From: Emydura subglobosa
Taxonomy: Eukaryota; Chordata; Testudines; Chelidae
Direction: 5' to 3'
Assembly: GCA_007922225.1 (NCBI GenBank)
Contig: ML680053.1
Span: forward strand, 1,463,434-1,527,433
DNA length: 64,000 bases
Positions 37,701 to 44,880 of this stretch are shown here, one piece after another. The position numbers were made by a program, and so were the translations under genes. How positions within the stretch are numbered: position 1 is the first letter of the stretch; each line of letters begins with the position of its first letter. Below the pieces are notes generated by a model that saw only the letters and a program-made list of their open reading frames with translations, made no database searches and was not told where the DNA came from.

Positions 37701-39784
37701 GAAGGGGGTTAAGGCGACATCCAGACAGACACCTGCCTTCCAGATAATACATTCCTCCCTCAGGGCTACTGACAGGGCAAAGCATCTAACCTCTGCCTCT
37801 CACCGCCTCTGTGCACCACGTGCCTCGTGGAAAGGCTGCAGCGCAGCCCTTTTAGTGTCACAAAGAGATCTGCTGACTTCAGCGTCCAGCCACTGGATCT
37901 CATTCTGCCTTTGGCTGCTAAATTTAAAAAGCCCTTTCAGTTTGCGTATCTTCTGCCCCATGCAGGTCCTGACATACCAAAGGCTTGTCCTACTGGACAC
38001 GCAGACCAGACACCCAGCTTGACTCGCTGAGTGGGGAGCCCAGTTCTTGCTTTACAGCAGAAAACAGCAGCCCAAAGCAGAGGCCAGTCTGATGAACAGA
38101 AACACAGACAGCTGGGAGGAGTGCTGCATGTCTGAAGCAGGCTTGGGAGCTTAGATCTGTCTCCCACTTGATCCCTTTGGGGGCAACAGGCAGCATCACA
38201 GTGGCAGAGCAAGGACTGTGCTTCTTGGGGCATGTCTACACTGGAGCTGCGGGTGTCATTTCCAGCTTGAAGAGACATACCTGTGCTAGATCTGATCTAG
38301 CTAGTGTGCTAAAAACAGGAGCGTAGCCATAGCAGGACAGCGAGCCCATCCCGTTGCTTGTGTTAAGTGCATACCAGCAGTCTCGGACGGGATCGAGTTG
38401 GTTGGCCACCCTTCTGCTCACACTGCAACAGCTCTGCTTTCATTTCTAGCTCGCTCCGAGCTCGCGCATGCACGTCTCCTTGAGCAGGACAGGCCCGCGC
38501 CCGCTCGAAGAGGAGACTCGCTTGCCAAGTCACCAGTCTGTCTTTTGCTTCCCCGGGGCTGTGCCAGGGAAATAAGCTGCCCTGGCCCTTTTGATGGCAC
38601 AACTCACTGCCCCCTTTGTTCTGGCTCAGCTCTGCCAAAACTCCACCCACTCCCTGCCCATCTGAGCAGCAGGGGAGCAGCTGTGTTGCTTTGGCCCCTG
38701 GGGCGGGTCCAGTGCTGTAGACAGCTTGCACAGGGAGTAAGCAGGTTCCTCATATCTTCTGTATGGGGTGAGGTTCACTACAGAGCCCTTTTGTCTTCCT
38801 TCTTAGTGTCTGTTTTTACTCTAAGCTCTTTAGGGTACACTCCTGTTCATCTTTGTTTTCCTGTGTAAAGCTCCTAGGCCACGTGGGGCCACTCCGTATC
38901 TGATTCTCCTGCCTTGCCCCTTGTGTAGTGGTTTACACCTGGGAAAAGTGAACGGAAAGCACCGCTAGATCCGAATACATGTTTCACAGCCAGCATCACA
39001 CACTCAGCGATCAGATACCCTGCTGCTGGGGGGGATAGAAAAACCTACTCTGGGTCCAGGCTGTTATCACCCCAGGGAGTCGAGGGAGGAGTTCCTTGCC
39101 CAGAAGTCTCACTGACTTACTTGGATGAAGAATTCCTCACTAAGTGCGAATAAGGGGCCAAAATCTGGCCCCCAGATTATCATGAAAGTGTGACAGGAGC
39201 AGAATGGCACTCCAGGTATATCCTTTGTCTCATTATCACAGCACTGCTATTCTAGGAAGCATAGCACAGTACTGGAAGTCCAGCGTCTTGGGTTTTCCTA
39301 ACTAGAAAGACAGCCCAGATTTGTAGGGCCAGAGGGGGCCCCTCTAGCCTGACTCTTGTATAACACAGACCAATTACACTCAGTAATTCTTACAATCAGC
39401 CCAGTAACTTCTTGTTGATCTAGAGCGTATGTTTCAGTAGGTCTCTATCATCAGATACAGGCTTGTGTGCCATCAGTTTCTTATGCGCTTCAGGCAACTC
39501 AAACAGTCCAGTTCTTGAGGCAAACGCACCATCCTGCACTCAGCAAGTTAACGTGAAACAGGGACGTGATCGGTATCCAGTCTGTGCATGTGATAAGCAC
39601 ATCAGCCAGATACCCAACGTGTGCAAAGGAAAAAGTTGTCCCCAAATACCTCCAGCAAAAAGAATGAAGCCAGCCCAGCACATCCCTCCCTTCCCAAATA
39701 AAGAGACCTTTTTAGCACCACACAGATAAATTACAGACTGAACTTACTCTGTCTCCAAAGCCAGCCGCTCTTCATCATTGCCAT
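7592..39784 (-). CDS. PLEKHB1: PLEKHB1 (evectin-1), whole coding span, six coding exons
   Basis: Pleckstrin homology domain-containing family B member 1, also called evectin-1 or PHR1. In mammals it is a small membrane-anchored PH protein abundant in photoreceptors and brain, linked to post-Golgi membranes. I joined six exons (37+153+103+40+103+137 = 573 nt, 190 codons plus stop) with GT-AG borders and matching phases. Residues 7-12 read GWLWRQ, followed by a basic stretch with RRWKRNWF, the start of a PH fold; the invariant PH-domain Trp is residue 100 in the last helix. Residues 112-146 are Tyr-rich. Residues about 166-190 are hydrophobic, small-residue rich and end in PCWF, the family's tail anchor. 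The PH domain, VTHVIVREDP block and C-terminus match the family closely. A basic linker exon of long mammalian isoforms, expected between residues 111 and 112, was not found. I am confident of the identity, and less so that no alternative exon was missed. Confidence 0.95.
8158..8402. mobile_element. MITE-like element, GTCTACACT family
   Basis: It begins GCCGTGTCTGCACTTCAGAG and ends ATGTTTACCAGGCCTTAG, with GGTATAACTACATC inside. This resembles a common non-autonomous DNA element with CTGGTCTACACT-type ends. The ends are eroded. Confidence 0.55.
9078..9285 (-). repeat. MIR-like SINE, reverse orientation
   Basis: It reads GTGCTGTACAGACACC, then an AAGAACCTACAGTCTAAATA block, GAGGCACAGAGCAGTTGAGTG, GGTAGAGCCACCATTAGAACC and a tRNA-like end with TGTCCACTAGGCCATGCTAC. 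This looks like a nearly full-length copy. Confidence 0.75.
9551..9680. mobile_element. MITE-like fragment
   Basis: It opens with CTGTCTACACTGCAATGTAAGC, the same end as the element at 10.16 kb. The far end is not clear. Confidence 0.4.
10166..10279. mobile_element. short MITE with TCTACACTGCAA ends
   Basis: The left end GTCTACACTGCAAAAGC is the inverse of the right end CACAATTGCAGTGCAGACAC. An element of about 115 bp with no coding capacity. Confidence 0.65.
10690..10740. repeat. C-rich simple sequence
   Basis: A run of thirteen Cs followed by further CT-rich sequence. The opposite strand could form G-quadruplexes. Confidence 0.8.
10975..11140 (+). repeat. MIR-like SINE
   Basis: It contains GGCTCTGCC, TCCTGGGCAAGTCACTCTCC, ACTCAGTTTCTCCATC and a GAAAGGCGCTG-type end. 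The copy is degenerate and GC-rich. Confidence 0.65.
11525..11775. repeat. degenerate C-rich minisatellite
   Basis: Units built around CCTGTCCCCAGCGACACCCC and CAACCCGATCACCC recur at least six times with variable spacing. The minus strand therefore holds repeated GGGG tracts. It lies in the last intron of PLEKHB1. Confidence 0.75.
12878..12980 (-). CDS. PLEKHB1: PLEKHB1 Tyr-rich linker exon
   Basis: It encodes residues 112-145 plus one base, starting VHMYDPYDDYYQ and ending near SSGYYSTHYG. The mammalian protein has an equivalent Tyr/Pro-rich segment here. The acceptor is CCCCTCGTAG|GTG and the donor GAG|GTATGT. A 14.7-kb intron separates it from the PH exons. Confidence 0.93.
13790..13965 (-). 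repeat. MIR-like SINE, reverse orientation
   Basis: It has GCGCTGTACATACACG, GAAGAGCTTAGTCTAACTAG, an AGTGACTGGCCTAAGGTCAC block and CAGAGCTGGGACTAGAACCC, in the order of a reversed copy. Confidence 0.8.
14443..14622. mobile_element. MITE-like element with CTGCAG-rich inverted ends
   Basis: The left arm TCTACGCTGCAGGCGGGAGT pairs imperfectly with the right arm CACACATCCCGACTGCAGAG. The interior includes CTAGCCTGGGCGGCTGCC and CCAGCTAGCTTTGATCAGA, as in the element at 38.2 kb. Confidence 0.6.
15880..16155 (-). repeat. MIR-like SINE pieces, reverse orientation
   Basis: A tail block at 15880-15965 (GTGCCAGGTGCTGTACACAC) is followed at 16050-16150 by AATGACTTGCCCAGGGGCAC and CTTAACTACAAGACTGCACT. 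They may be one interrupted copy. A short CA run sits at 15901. Confidence 0.65.
17030..17140 (+). repeat. MIR-like SINE
   Basis: It contains GGGTTCGACTCCCACCTC, still close to a tRNA B box, then TTGGGCAAGTCACTGCCTC and CGCCTCAG. The tRNA-like part is unusually well kept for this window. Confidence 0.75.
18325..18570 (+). repeat. near full-length MIR-like SINE
   Basis: It has GGGTCAATTCCCTGCTCTGCC, GGCAGTCACTTAACC, GACAGTAAGCTCTCCAGGGC, TAGTGCCTGGCGCAATGGGG and an AATAAATAG end, all in the expected order. Confidence 0.8.
19935..20105 (+). repeat. MIR-like SINE
   Basis: It contains GTTCTGTTCCCTGATCTGCC, TCCTGGGCAAGGCAATTCTT, CTCAATTCCCCAGCTGTACAA and GTAGCGAGGATGAATATATG. Confidence 0.7.
20135..20260 (+). 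repeat. MIR-like SINE, adjacent second copy
   Basis: GACGCCTGGGTTTTCTCCCC, GCTATGTGGCCTTGAGCGGG and CTCTGTGCCTCATCTACAAA follow the previous copy head to tail. Confidence 0.7.
20855..21070 (-). repeat. MIR-like SINE with TTA microsatellite, reverse orientation
   Basis: A run of ATT triplets at 20862-20879 marks the 3' tail, followed by CCAACGGGGAAACCCAAGGC and GGCAGAGCCAGGACTTGAGA. Confidence 0.65.
21265..22440 (-). mobile_element. RTE-type LINE, 3' part of ORF2, broken
   Basis: The minus strand near 22.1-22.4 kb encodes SMEKFGYLGHTLSQNATIND, then a segment with STAFATLSRHLWNERG and LPYGC, typical of the end of RTE-clade reverse transcriptases. The frame resumes at 21.9-22.0 kb with IRMANSRIPK and KQHKETLMSNLKA, and at 21.27-21.4 kb with a Cys-rich LICPTCNYVCSSC end. 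Stops and frameshifts separate the pieces, and an LTR-like insert splits them. It is a dead copy of a known LINE type. Confidence 0.75.
21493..21890 (+). mobile_element. solo LTR-like element inserted in the RTE LINE
   Basis: It is bounded by TGACAC at the left and CTGACA at the right, so it has TG...CA ends. It contains an inverted CCAAT box (CTGATTGGCCC) 16 bp before a TATA-like CATATAAAC, as in an LTR promoter on the plus strand. No internal retroelement genes are present. A clear target duplication was not resolved because both borders share TGACAC. Confidence 0.45.
22680..22800 (-). repeat. MIR-like SINE, reverse orientation
   Basis: It contains CCCCCATTTTCCAGGCGGGG, AAAGGACTTGCCCAAGGTCAC and GTAGCAGAGGCAGGATT. 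Confidence 0.8.
22822..22862. repeat. small palindrome
   Basis: GAAATCCTGGCCCTATT and the inverse GGGGCCAGGGCTTC form an imperfect stem around GATTTCAAA. It looks like the remnant of a palindromic repeat related to those at 48.9 and 58.8 kb. Confidence 0.5.
23930..24146. mobile_element. MITE-like element, GTGTAGA family
   Basis: It contains CCCCAGTGTAGATGTAGTTA, AGCTGTGTCTACACGCAG and a right end TTTCAGTGTAGGTCAGGCCT. It abuts the 1-kb repeat that starts at 24.26 kb. Confidence 0.5.
24263..25321 (+). mobile_element. unclassified 1-kb repeat with terminal direct repeats, copy 1
   Basis: About 65 bp at the left (24263-24327, CAAGGCGCTGTGGCCTTCC... ending near CCCCTGCTGGGCAGATC) recur at the right (25255-25321) in the same orientation. 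Between them lie a TATA-like TTTAAAA (24424-24430), an open frame at 24479-24886 and a pyrimidine-rich GCGTCCCCCTCCCCCCC stretch. A second copy sits at 49.4-50.3 kb. It may be a small LTR/TRIM-like retroelement, a solo LTR with an internal duplication, or a dispersed satellite unit. No RT, integrase or transposase is present. Confidence 0.65.
24479..24886 (+). other. open frame inside repeat copy 1, acidic and Pro-rich
   Basis: A 135-codon open frame rich in Glu, Asp, Leu and Pro. It has repeated short motifs such as PSDWEELPEATDWE, DLEELQDARDPLELPEP and LEELPSADDREEF, and ends GDPWL. It opens with GTG and has no upstream ATG, so translation is doubtful. The same peptide pattern is open in the other copy. 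I do not recognise a protein family. Confidence 0.3.
25480..25700 (-). repeat. MIR-like SINE, reverse orientation
   Basis: It begins TCTAGCTCTTATATAGCACT and continues CTCAAAGCACTTTACAACGG, CCCCATTTTCCAGATGGGGG and GAAACTGAGGCACAGAGCAG. This is one of the best kept copies of the SINE 3' half. Confidence 0.85.
26725..27050 (-). mobile_element. old CR1 LINE 3' fragment
   Basis: It contains AGAATCTTAGACATTCAAGA, GGAAGAGGCCTATTCGG and AGCTTAATTTTAAATGTCCC, the reversed end of a diverged CR1. Confidence 0.65.
27080..27310 (+). repeat. MIR-like SINE
   Basis: It contains ACCTGGGTTCTAATCCTGGC, CTTGGGCAAATTGCTTTTC, TAATAAACTCTTTGGAAAAG and TACAGCACCTAGCACAATGA in order. It lies 400 bp below the 40-bp PLEKHB1 exon. 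Confidence 0.8.
27725..27764 (-). CDS. PLEKHB1: PLEKHB1 40-bp micro-exon, end of PH domain
   Basis: This short exon completes the split Val codon and encodes AWKMAVLEAKNTP, the C-terminal PH helix with its invariant Trp. The acceptor is TTTACAG|CGCC and the donor CCG|GTGAGT. It exits in phase 0, so a linker exon of whole codons could be included or skipped downstream without breaking the frame. Confidence 0.93.
27765..29330. other. intron 4 sequence, mostly unassigned
   Basis: This is intron between the 40-bp exon and exon 4. Apart from a reversed MIR-like piece at 28.86-28.98 kb I recognise nothing. The stretch at 28.0-28.3 kb looks single-copy and moderately AT-rich. Confidence 0.5.
28845..28985 (-). 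repeat. MIR-like SINE, reverse orientation
   Basis: It contains GTACCGATAAGGAATCGAAG, AGAGACGTGTCCAGGCCCAC and AGCACTATAACCACTGGACA. The copy is diverged. Confidence 0.65.
30231..30333 (-). CDS. PLEKHB1: PLEKHB1 exon, PH domain middle
   Basis: It encodes residues 64-97 plus two bases. It contains DVQPPEGKSRD, a hallmark of the family, followed by the strand LMTIVLRDGSKATLCAE. The acceptor is CTTCCAG|ATG and the donor GT|GTAAGT. Phase 1 entry and phase 2 exit fit its neighbours. Confidence 0.95.
31270..31450 (-). repeat. MIR-like SINE, reverse orientation
   Basis: It contains CCTCATTTTACAGATGGGGA, AACTGAGGCATGGAACGAGG, CAAGGCCACCCAGCAGGTGA and GGCAGAGCTGGGACTCCAGA. It is well conserved. Confidence 0.85.
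32660..32770 (-). repeat. MIR-like SINE 5' part, reverse orientation
   Basis: It contains GAGTCCCAGTCCTTAACCAC, then CAGGCCACCATCCTTCCCCT, the reversed tRNA-like head. Confidence 0.55.
33285..33420 (-). repeat. MIR-like SINE, reverse orientation
   Basis: It contains AGATGGGGAACTGAGGCACA, GTCCAAGGTCACACAGGAAA and GGCAGAGCCAGGACTAAAAC. Confidence 0.85.
34935..35475 (+). repeat. tandem repeat, period about 170-215 bp
   Basis: Three related units start with an ACCCTTCA or GCCCTTCA box (near 34938, 35110 and 35321). They share GTGCAGGAGGCTCT (units 1 and 3), CTGTGTGTTGT(G/A)AAGG (units 1 and 2) and CAAGTGCTGG/TTAGTGCTGG plus CTGTGGGGCTG (units 2 and 3). Confidence 0.7.
35119..35152 (+). repeat. 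G-tract, G-quadruplex candidate
   Basis: A run of over ten Gs is followed by AGGGGGTGGGGGGGG. This satisfies a four-tract G-quadruplex pattern on the plus strand, which is the template strand for PLEKHB1. Confidence 0.8.
36641..36821. mobile_element. hAT (Charlie-type) MITE with target duplication
   Basis: The left end CAGTGGTTCTTAACCT is the inverse of the right end AGGTTAAGAAACACTG. Flanks CACTAGAA (36633-36640) and CCCTAGAA (36822-36829) match at 7 of 8 bases, the 8-bp duplication expected for hAT elements. It is 181 bp long, with no coding capacity. Confidence 0.85.
37005..37320. repeat. MIR-like SINE pieces in both orientations
   Basis: At 37013-37080 ATTACCAAGGTCACAACTGG reads in reverse. 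At 37170-37260 TGTTCTGCCACTGACTCGG and TGCCTCAGTTTCCCCATTTG read forward. Confidence 0.65.
37539..37691 (-). CDS. PLEKHB1: PLEKHB1 exon encoding most of the PH domain
   Basis: It encodes residues 13-63 with a split codon at each edge. It carries SSILRRWKRNWF, the WLDGGLVYYRDET strand and the FNCRDIKTGREC segment. The acceptor is TTCCTCTTGCAG|GTT and the donor AG|GTGAGA. Basic residues in the first strands are placed where PH domains bind phosphoinositides, which is known for the fold and inferred here. Confidence 0.95.
38232..38400. mobile_element. MITE-like element
   Basis: It starts TGTCTACACTGGAGCTGCGG and contains GAAGAGACATACCTGTGCTA and CTAGCTAGTGTGCTAAAAAC, a pattern I associate with a common non-autonomous DNA repeat in turtles. 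The right end is unclear. Confidence 0.5.
39317..39440 (-). mobile_element. old CR1 LINE 3' fragment
   Basis: It contains GGCCCCTCTAGCCTGACTC, ACAGACCAATTACACTCAGT and CAGCCCAGTAACTTCTTG, matching the reversed 3' region seen at 57.3 kb. Confidence 0.6.
39748..39784 (-). CDS. PLEKHB1: PLEKHB1 first coding exon (start codon)
   Basis: It encodes residues 1-12 plus one base, MAMMKSGWLWRQ. The chosen ATG is the first of three in-frame ATGs (residues 1, 3 and 4) and gives the same N-terminal length as mammalian evectin-1. The donor is AGA|GTAAGT-like on the minus strand (bases 39742-39747). A plausible acceptor lies near 39807-39809, giving a short 5' untranslated piece, but weaker AGs nearby leave that edge uncertain. 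Confidence 0.9.
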
Positions 39785-40288
39785 TGCTTTAAAAGGCCTT
39801 TCCAAACCTATCAAGGCAGGAACATCAAAGGCAGGGAGTTAAAATAAACAACCACAGTCCGTTCTCCCATCACCATCCAATAAACACAGCAGCTATCCCT
39901 GAAGCTACTTCTCTTAACTACTGGGTTTCCCGCATGCAGGCTGCTCCTAGCAACTTTGAAAAGAAAATCTTTGCGGTTCTAATTTTAAGAGCTAATCTGG
40001 GTCAAATAGATGCAGTATTTAATAATCTGTGTAATATGAATTGAGGAAGGGAAAAAAATTCCTGCTGCCTTTCTTTACACCATTAATCGCATTGGGATTT
40101 AGGGATTAGCAGCTCTCCTGTATATGTAAGCGGAGAAATCCAGAACATACCTGCAAACACAGGCAATAACTCCCAAAGGCTTTGGTAACTTTCCACAGTG
40201 AATTATTGGCAAAAACAAACAAGTGCAGCAAATGGATGAAAATTAGTTCTTACGAGAGTTTAATAAACCCATTAATGCATAAAAACCT

Positions 40289-40485
40289 TAGAATCACAGG
40301 ATTGGAAGGGACATCGATAGGTCATCTACTCCAGTCCCCTGCACTCATGGCAGGACTACGTAATAACTAGACCATCCCTGACAGGTGTTTGTCTAACCTG
40401 TTCTTAAAAACCTCCGATGACAGAGATTCCACCACCTCCCTAGGCAATTTGTTCCAGTGCTTAACCACCCTGACCAATGCAACAG
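40289..40485 (-). mobile_element. CR1 LINE 3' end
   Basis: It opens AGAATCACAGGATTGGAAGG and continues GGTCATCTACTCCAGTCCCC and GAGATTCCACCACCTCCCTA. This is the classic reversed CR1 3' end, about 200 bp and strongly 5'-truncated. Confidence 0.85.
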
Positions 40486-40560
40486 CCAAATAGTGAGGGT
40501 AACAGATAGGAACACACCCACTTCTTTTAAGTCAATAGTAGCAAGGCACAATACATTTTG

Positions 40561-40575
40561 TCCCCCCCCCCCCCC
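40561..40575. repeat. C14 tract
   Basis: T followed by fourteen Cs, between two CR1 fragments. Confidence 0.9.
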
Positions 40576-40740
40576 TCAAAAAAAGGACTGACAATGAGAT
40601 TTTACTATCTTACATGGGATTTGTGAGCCAATACAAGAACACCCACAGTAAGCAGTGTCCCACATTTCAGTGTTTATGTACAGATACGCAGCATTTACAA
40701 ACGACTCCCCACTTGTATTAGGCATCTCTCCTCCCCTCAT

Positions 40741-40845
40741 CACAGAATCATAGAAGATGAGGTGTGGTAGGGACCACAGGGGGTCATCTAGTCCAACCCC
40801 CAGCTCAAAGCAGGACCAAGCCCACTTCAATCAAATGCAGGAGGG
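40741..40845 (-). mobile_element. CR1 LINE 3' end
   Basis: CACAGAATCATAGAAGATGA is followed by GGGGGTCATCTAGTCCAACC and CAAAGCAGGACCAAGCCC. It stops just short of the GC-rich promoter block. Confidence 0.85.
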
Positions 40846-41151
40846 CATCGGATACAGCCACGCACATCTCTAAAACATGCGCCTGGCCTCGCCTGTCTCC
40901 CCTCCGGACAGATCAGCTGTTGGCTTCACGCAGGGCGCCCCAGCTATGGCATCTCTCGGCTGTGCCAATTCCCTGGACCCTGGTGTTGGCAGGGGAGCAG
41001 CTGCCACCGTGCACAGCCCACCGGCTACCCCCCCTCTTCCCCGCCCCCCGCTCTTGCCAAACACATCCCACCCGGGGCAAACTTACAGCCAGCCCGGCGG
41101 CATGGTGCGCGCGCCCTGGCCCCACAGCAGCCGCTGCTGCGCATCCTTTAC

Positions 41152-41300
41152 CTGGGGAGGTGCAGGACCCCGCCACGCGCCGGCCGCTCCTGGAACCCCG
41201 GGTGCCTCTGTGACGCGTGGGAACCCCGAGAGAGAGCGAGAGAGCCCGGAACGCTGCTCGCGCAGCACGCTGGGAGTTGTAGTTCGCAGCCGGCGGCCTG
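41152..41300 (-). other. probable non-coding exon 1 of PLEKHB1
   Basis: A good donor, CCCCAG|GTAAAGG, lies on the minus strand at 41152/41151 in the CpG-dense block, 1.3 kb upstream of the first coding exon. There is no ATG in frame with the coding exon, so it would be untranslated. The upper limit is arbitrary, placed near the SBS-like motifs. Confidence 0.4.
41265..41284 (-). promoter_or_regulatory. ZNF143/THAP11 (SBS)-like site, minus strand
   Basis: The minus strand reads AACTACAACTCCCAGCGTGC, a near-perfect match to the vertebrate SBS promoter motif ACTACAnnTCCCAGnnTGC bound by ZNF143 and THAP11 (motif from general knowledge). Confidence 0.75.
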
Positions 41301-41322
41301 CCTGGGTAGAACCGGTGCCGGG

Positions 41323-41341
41323 ACTACAGCCCCCAGGATGC
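41323..41341 (+). promoter_or_regulatory. second SBS-like site, plus strand
   Basis: The plus strand reads ACTACAGCCCCCAGGATGC, matching the ACTACA and CCCAG-n-n-TGC parts of the SBS motif. It sits 38 bp from the first site and faces the other way. Confidence 0.6.
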
Positions 41342-42439
41342 AGAGGAGAGGCGCTGGTGGGTTCCAGCGGGCTGGCTGTGCCCGGCAGCTGCCCCCGCTC
41401 AGCCTGGAGCGGGGCTTGCCGCCGGCCTGTGCCGCTCTGCAGGCTCTGATGGGGGGGACTGGAAGAGGGGCAGGCGTGGAGCAGGGGGCTGCTGTGGGCA
41501 TGGCCAGCAGAAGCAGCTGGAGGTCCCCGCCTGGGACCCTCCCTCCCGAATCTGGGGCGGTCTATTTTTAGCCAGGCTTCAGCTCCTTAGCCGAGAGGTT
41601 GTGCAGATGGCCGGCCTCCCGCGGTGCAGAAGGAGATCAGGGGAAAGCCAGACACGTGCACGCCCGGGCTTCGTCCCCTGGCACGCTGCTGTGGGGAGGA
41701 GAGAACAGCCCCCCAGGATCACCCGCCGCAGCTGCTTACACCAGTGGGAGCGCTGCGTGTCGGGACGGAGGGTCCGTCACAGCCACGAGGGATGGGAAAG
41801 GCCAGGCAGGCCGCCAGGGTGAAGACGAGGCATCTGACGAAGCGGGTCGCAGCCCACGAGAGCTTGTGCCCGCAGACATTTGTTAGTCCGTAAGGTGCCA
41901 CCAGACTCCCCGCAGTTTGGTTTTGGTTTTATGAGGCAGCTAAGCCATCGCTCCGGCCTGTGCGGGGTTGTTCCCGACAGTGGACGTCCCAGCGCTTCGA
42001 CCAGGCTGGCTTTGCATGTCCCGAGTTGGTGGAGGTGTGGGGGGCTCCCACCACTTCCCTGGGAGGATATCGTGGCGCCAAGCAGAATGGGCTGGGACTC
42101 GGGAGGAAATCTGTCGCTGGCGGTGCTGAGGACGTAGGACGTGCTTCGGAGCAGCTGCGCATTGTTCTGAGTTGTGGCTGCCAGGGGTCTCTGGACAGCC
42201 CGGCAGGGGGCTCTGCAACCTCTACAGCCTGCCTGTGCCAGGTACAGAGTATGTTACCTGGGCCGTGTGCACGCATTACATCGTGTGGCTGGGGGAGCTT
42301 AGTCAGAGCCCGCCCTGCAGGTTAACGAGCAGGCTGAGACCTACCCCAGGGTCTCAAGTTATTGCTGTCCCAGATAGCTCTGAGCTCTAAGGCGCAAAAC
42401 CTGTTAGCAGGCGACCAGGTGCAGCGCTGCAATGAGCGT

Positions 42440-42650
42440 TTCTGTTGCCCTTCCCATCCAAGGATCTCAAAGCACTTCACAAACTTTGACTGATTAAGCC
42501 TCATAGCCTCCCTGTCAGATCAGTGAGCACAGAGAGATGTGAGTGACATGCCCCAGCCTACACAGGGAGTCAGTGGCAGAGCTGGGAACAGAACCTAAGT
42601 CTTCTAAGGCCTGGTTTTCTGATCTGCAACATCCTATTGCCTCCCATTAT
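42440..42650 (-). repeat. MIR-like SINE, reverse orientation
   Basis: It contains GGATCTCAAAGCACTTCACA, AGTGACATGCCCCAGCCTAC and GGCAGAGCTGGGAACAGAAC. Confidence 0.8.
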
Positions 42651-43311
42651 GCATCCAGTTGAATGAACACTGTTTTATTTACTCTGCCTTTGAGCTGTGT
42701 TACTGAGGAGGAGACTTGGAGAAGGAACAGTCCTTCTGTTGGGGAGAAGCCTGGGAAAATCCTCTCAGTAATACTGAGCCAACAGCTCATGCCTGCTGGC
42801 ACCCTAGCTGTGGATACTATGAAGAAGCACAGGCAGCGCTGCCAGACTCCTGTGGTCAGGAACGGCTATTGGTCTTGCTGAATCACAGCAGCCCCATAGA
42901 AAGAAAGACAGGGAGAGCAGAAAACCCAGGATGCGTGCGCATTTGAGTTAAAAAGAAAATATCACTTTGTTCTGCAGAGGTGCTTGCTTCGAAACTGCCT
43001 CCCAGCGATCCCTCAACCAGCTGAGTTAAATGACAAGAGTCAAGGGGGGAAAGAGGTGGCGAGCCAGCGAAGGGCCATTCTGGATAGCAGGAGCGGCAGA
43101 GGAGGAGCTGCATCGAGCATGTCAAGATCGGAGAAAGGGATGAAAGAAGAGGCCAGTCGTAGGTGAATGGAGGGAGTAAAAAGGCGCCTAGAGAGTGAGA
43201 AGGTGTTTTAAAGACTGTATGAATAGCAAGGAGACCATAAGCTTTTTGGAGCAGGGACACTGTCTCTCATATAGGACAAGGGGCTCCTGCATGGGACCTC
43301 ATATAAACATT

Positions 43312-43550
43312 TATTTTTATTATTAATATTACAGTAGTGCCTAGAGGCGTCAACCAAAATTGGGGCCCCCTTGTGCTAGGTGCTGTACACACGCAGTGAG
43401 AGGGAGTCCTGGCCCTGAAGGGCCTGCAGTCTAAATAGACAAGAGAGACAAGGAGGGGAAACAGAGGTGCAGTGAGTGGCCCAAGGTCACCCAGCAGGAA
43501 AGAACTCAAGTCTTCCAAGTCCAGTCAAATGCCCTAAGCACCAGAATGGA
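43312..43550 (-). repeat. full-length-looking SINE, reverse orientation
   Basis: The ATTTATTTTTATTATTAATA tail leads into AGTGCCTAGAGGCGTCAACC, GGTGCTGTACACACGCAGTG, AGGGCCTGCAGTCTAAATAG and CCCAAGGTCACCCAGCAGG. Confidence 0.8.
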
Positions 43551-43829
43551 GGTACGGATCCCTTTAGAAACACTGCCTCAATTTTTGAGCTGATTTCTGA
43601 AATGAATGGGGAACCGGTGGAAAAGCAAGATTCTGCTCCCACCATGAGCACAGCCTGAAATACAAAGAGGTTAGGAGAAGCTCTTACTGTGATATGGATC
43701 GAGTCTTGTCATAACGGATGGAAACATCTATTTATAATGTGTGTGAAAGGAGCCACTTTACTTCAAAGCTTCAGTCTGTCTCCAAACTGTCCTCACATCT
43801 CAGATCAGCTCAAGTGAGACTTACATATA

Positions 43830-44880
43830 TGCAAGGTGTGGCAGTATGCAGAATCCCTCGGGTACCGCCTGGGAGACGGGATACCACTGAGCCCTCTGTC
43901 TGACCAGCTTGGGTTCCCTCTCACACTGTGATGCTGTGACAAGCCACAAACCCCTGGCAGGTATTGCACTTACACAGCCCTCCACACGCAGGGATCACAC
44001 CCAGCTCTGTTCAATGAATGCTTTCCAGCCACTTGCAAACCAGCAATAGAGAAACTCCAGCTGGCTTCTCAGCCCAGGATCACAGGACTATACCATCTAC
44101 CCTGGTCAAAAAACCTGACCAGTGAAGATTATTATCCAGTCCACCCTTCCTTCAAAATGGAAGGAACGTGCACCAGCTTTTGTTACTGAGCAGTTTGTCT
44201 AAACATTTCACTCAAAAACACATTGGTTAAGATAAAACATTAAACAAGTTTATTAACTACAGAAAAATAGATTTTAAGTGATTATATAAGTGGCAAGTGT
44301 GAAGAGATTAAAAGTAGTTATCAAATGAAATAAACATAAGATCACAGTCTACGTTCTACACACGAACAAGACTTAGCTAGTAAAATAGTTTCTTAAATGC
44401 AGGCTTGGCAACCTTCTTCCCCTTTCAAAATCCTTTTGTCTTCCACATGACCAGTTCAGTTGTAAGGGAGTGAAGAAGCCAAGTCATAATGTCACGCTCC
44501 CCCTTTTATAATCAGTTTCAGCTTGCTAGAACTATTGGGCTTGTGTGACTTGTGGGGTCATCTTCATTGGTCAGTCAAGCCCCATTGTGAACATGCTTCC
44601 TACAATGAAACCTTCACTGTAAACCATTCCTGTTAGCGGAATCTGTTCTTGGATGGGTGAGAGAGAGCCATTAATGCTGTCTGGCCACTCCACTCTTGTG
44701 CCTGAAAGGCTGTTGGTGGGAGTTTCCAACCTTGCAGCATGTTCTAATAGCATATTCAACAATGTTTCGTAACTTCATGTAACCTTCTGCCAGTTGGCGT
44801 TGGCAACATCTAGGGGTTCCTTTCAACAATACAACACAAAACCGGCTCAAGCCACCACCCAGTCACCTGGGAAATTATAT
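43830..44880. repeat. probable interspersed repeat, class unknown
   Basis: The AT-rich stretch with AAGTTTATTAACTACAGAAA followed by ATAGATTTTAAGTGATTATA looks like a pattern I associate with turtle repeats. No inverted or direct ends were identified, so the limits are rough. Confidence 0.4.

Larger units (their letters stand above)
41095..41450 (-). promoter_or_regulatory. CpG-rich promoter block of PLEKHB1
   Basis: CpG dinucleotides are frequent here (many CGCG, GCGC and CCGG runs), in contrast with the CpG-poor flanks. GC-rich sequence extends more weakly from 40.88 to about 41.8 kb. There is no TATA box. Its position just upstream of the gene and the factor motifs inside it support a promoter. 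Confidence 0.65.

Noticed and set aside
40877..41449. 190-codon plus-strand frame across the promoter
   Set aside because: It is antisense to the probable first exon, lies in a GC-rich block and has no domain.
41599..41893. Short frames downstream of the CpG block on the plus strand as a possible FAM168A first exon
   Set aside because: No similarity to the FAM168A N-terminus and no clear donor; the mammalian gene starts well beyond this distance.
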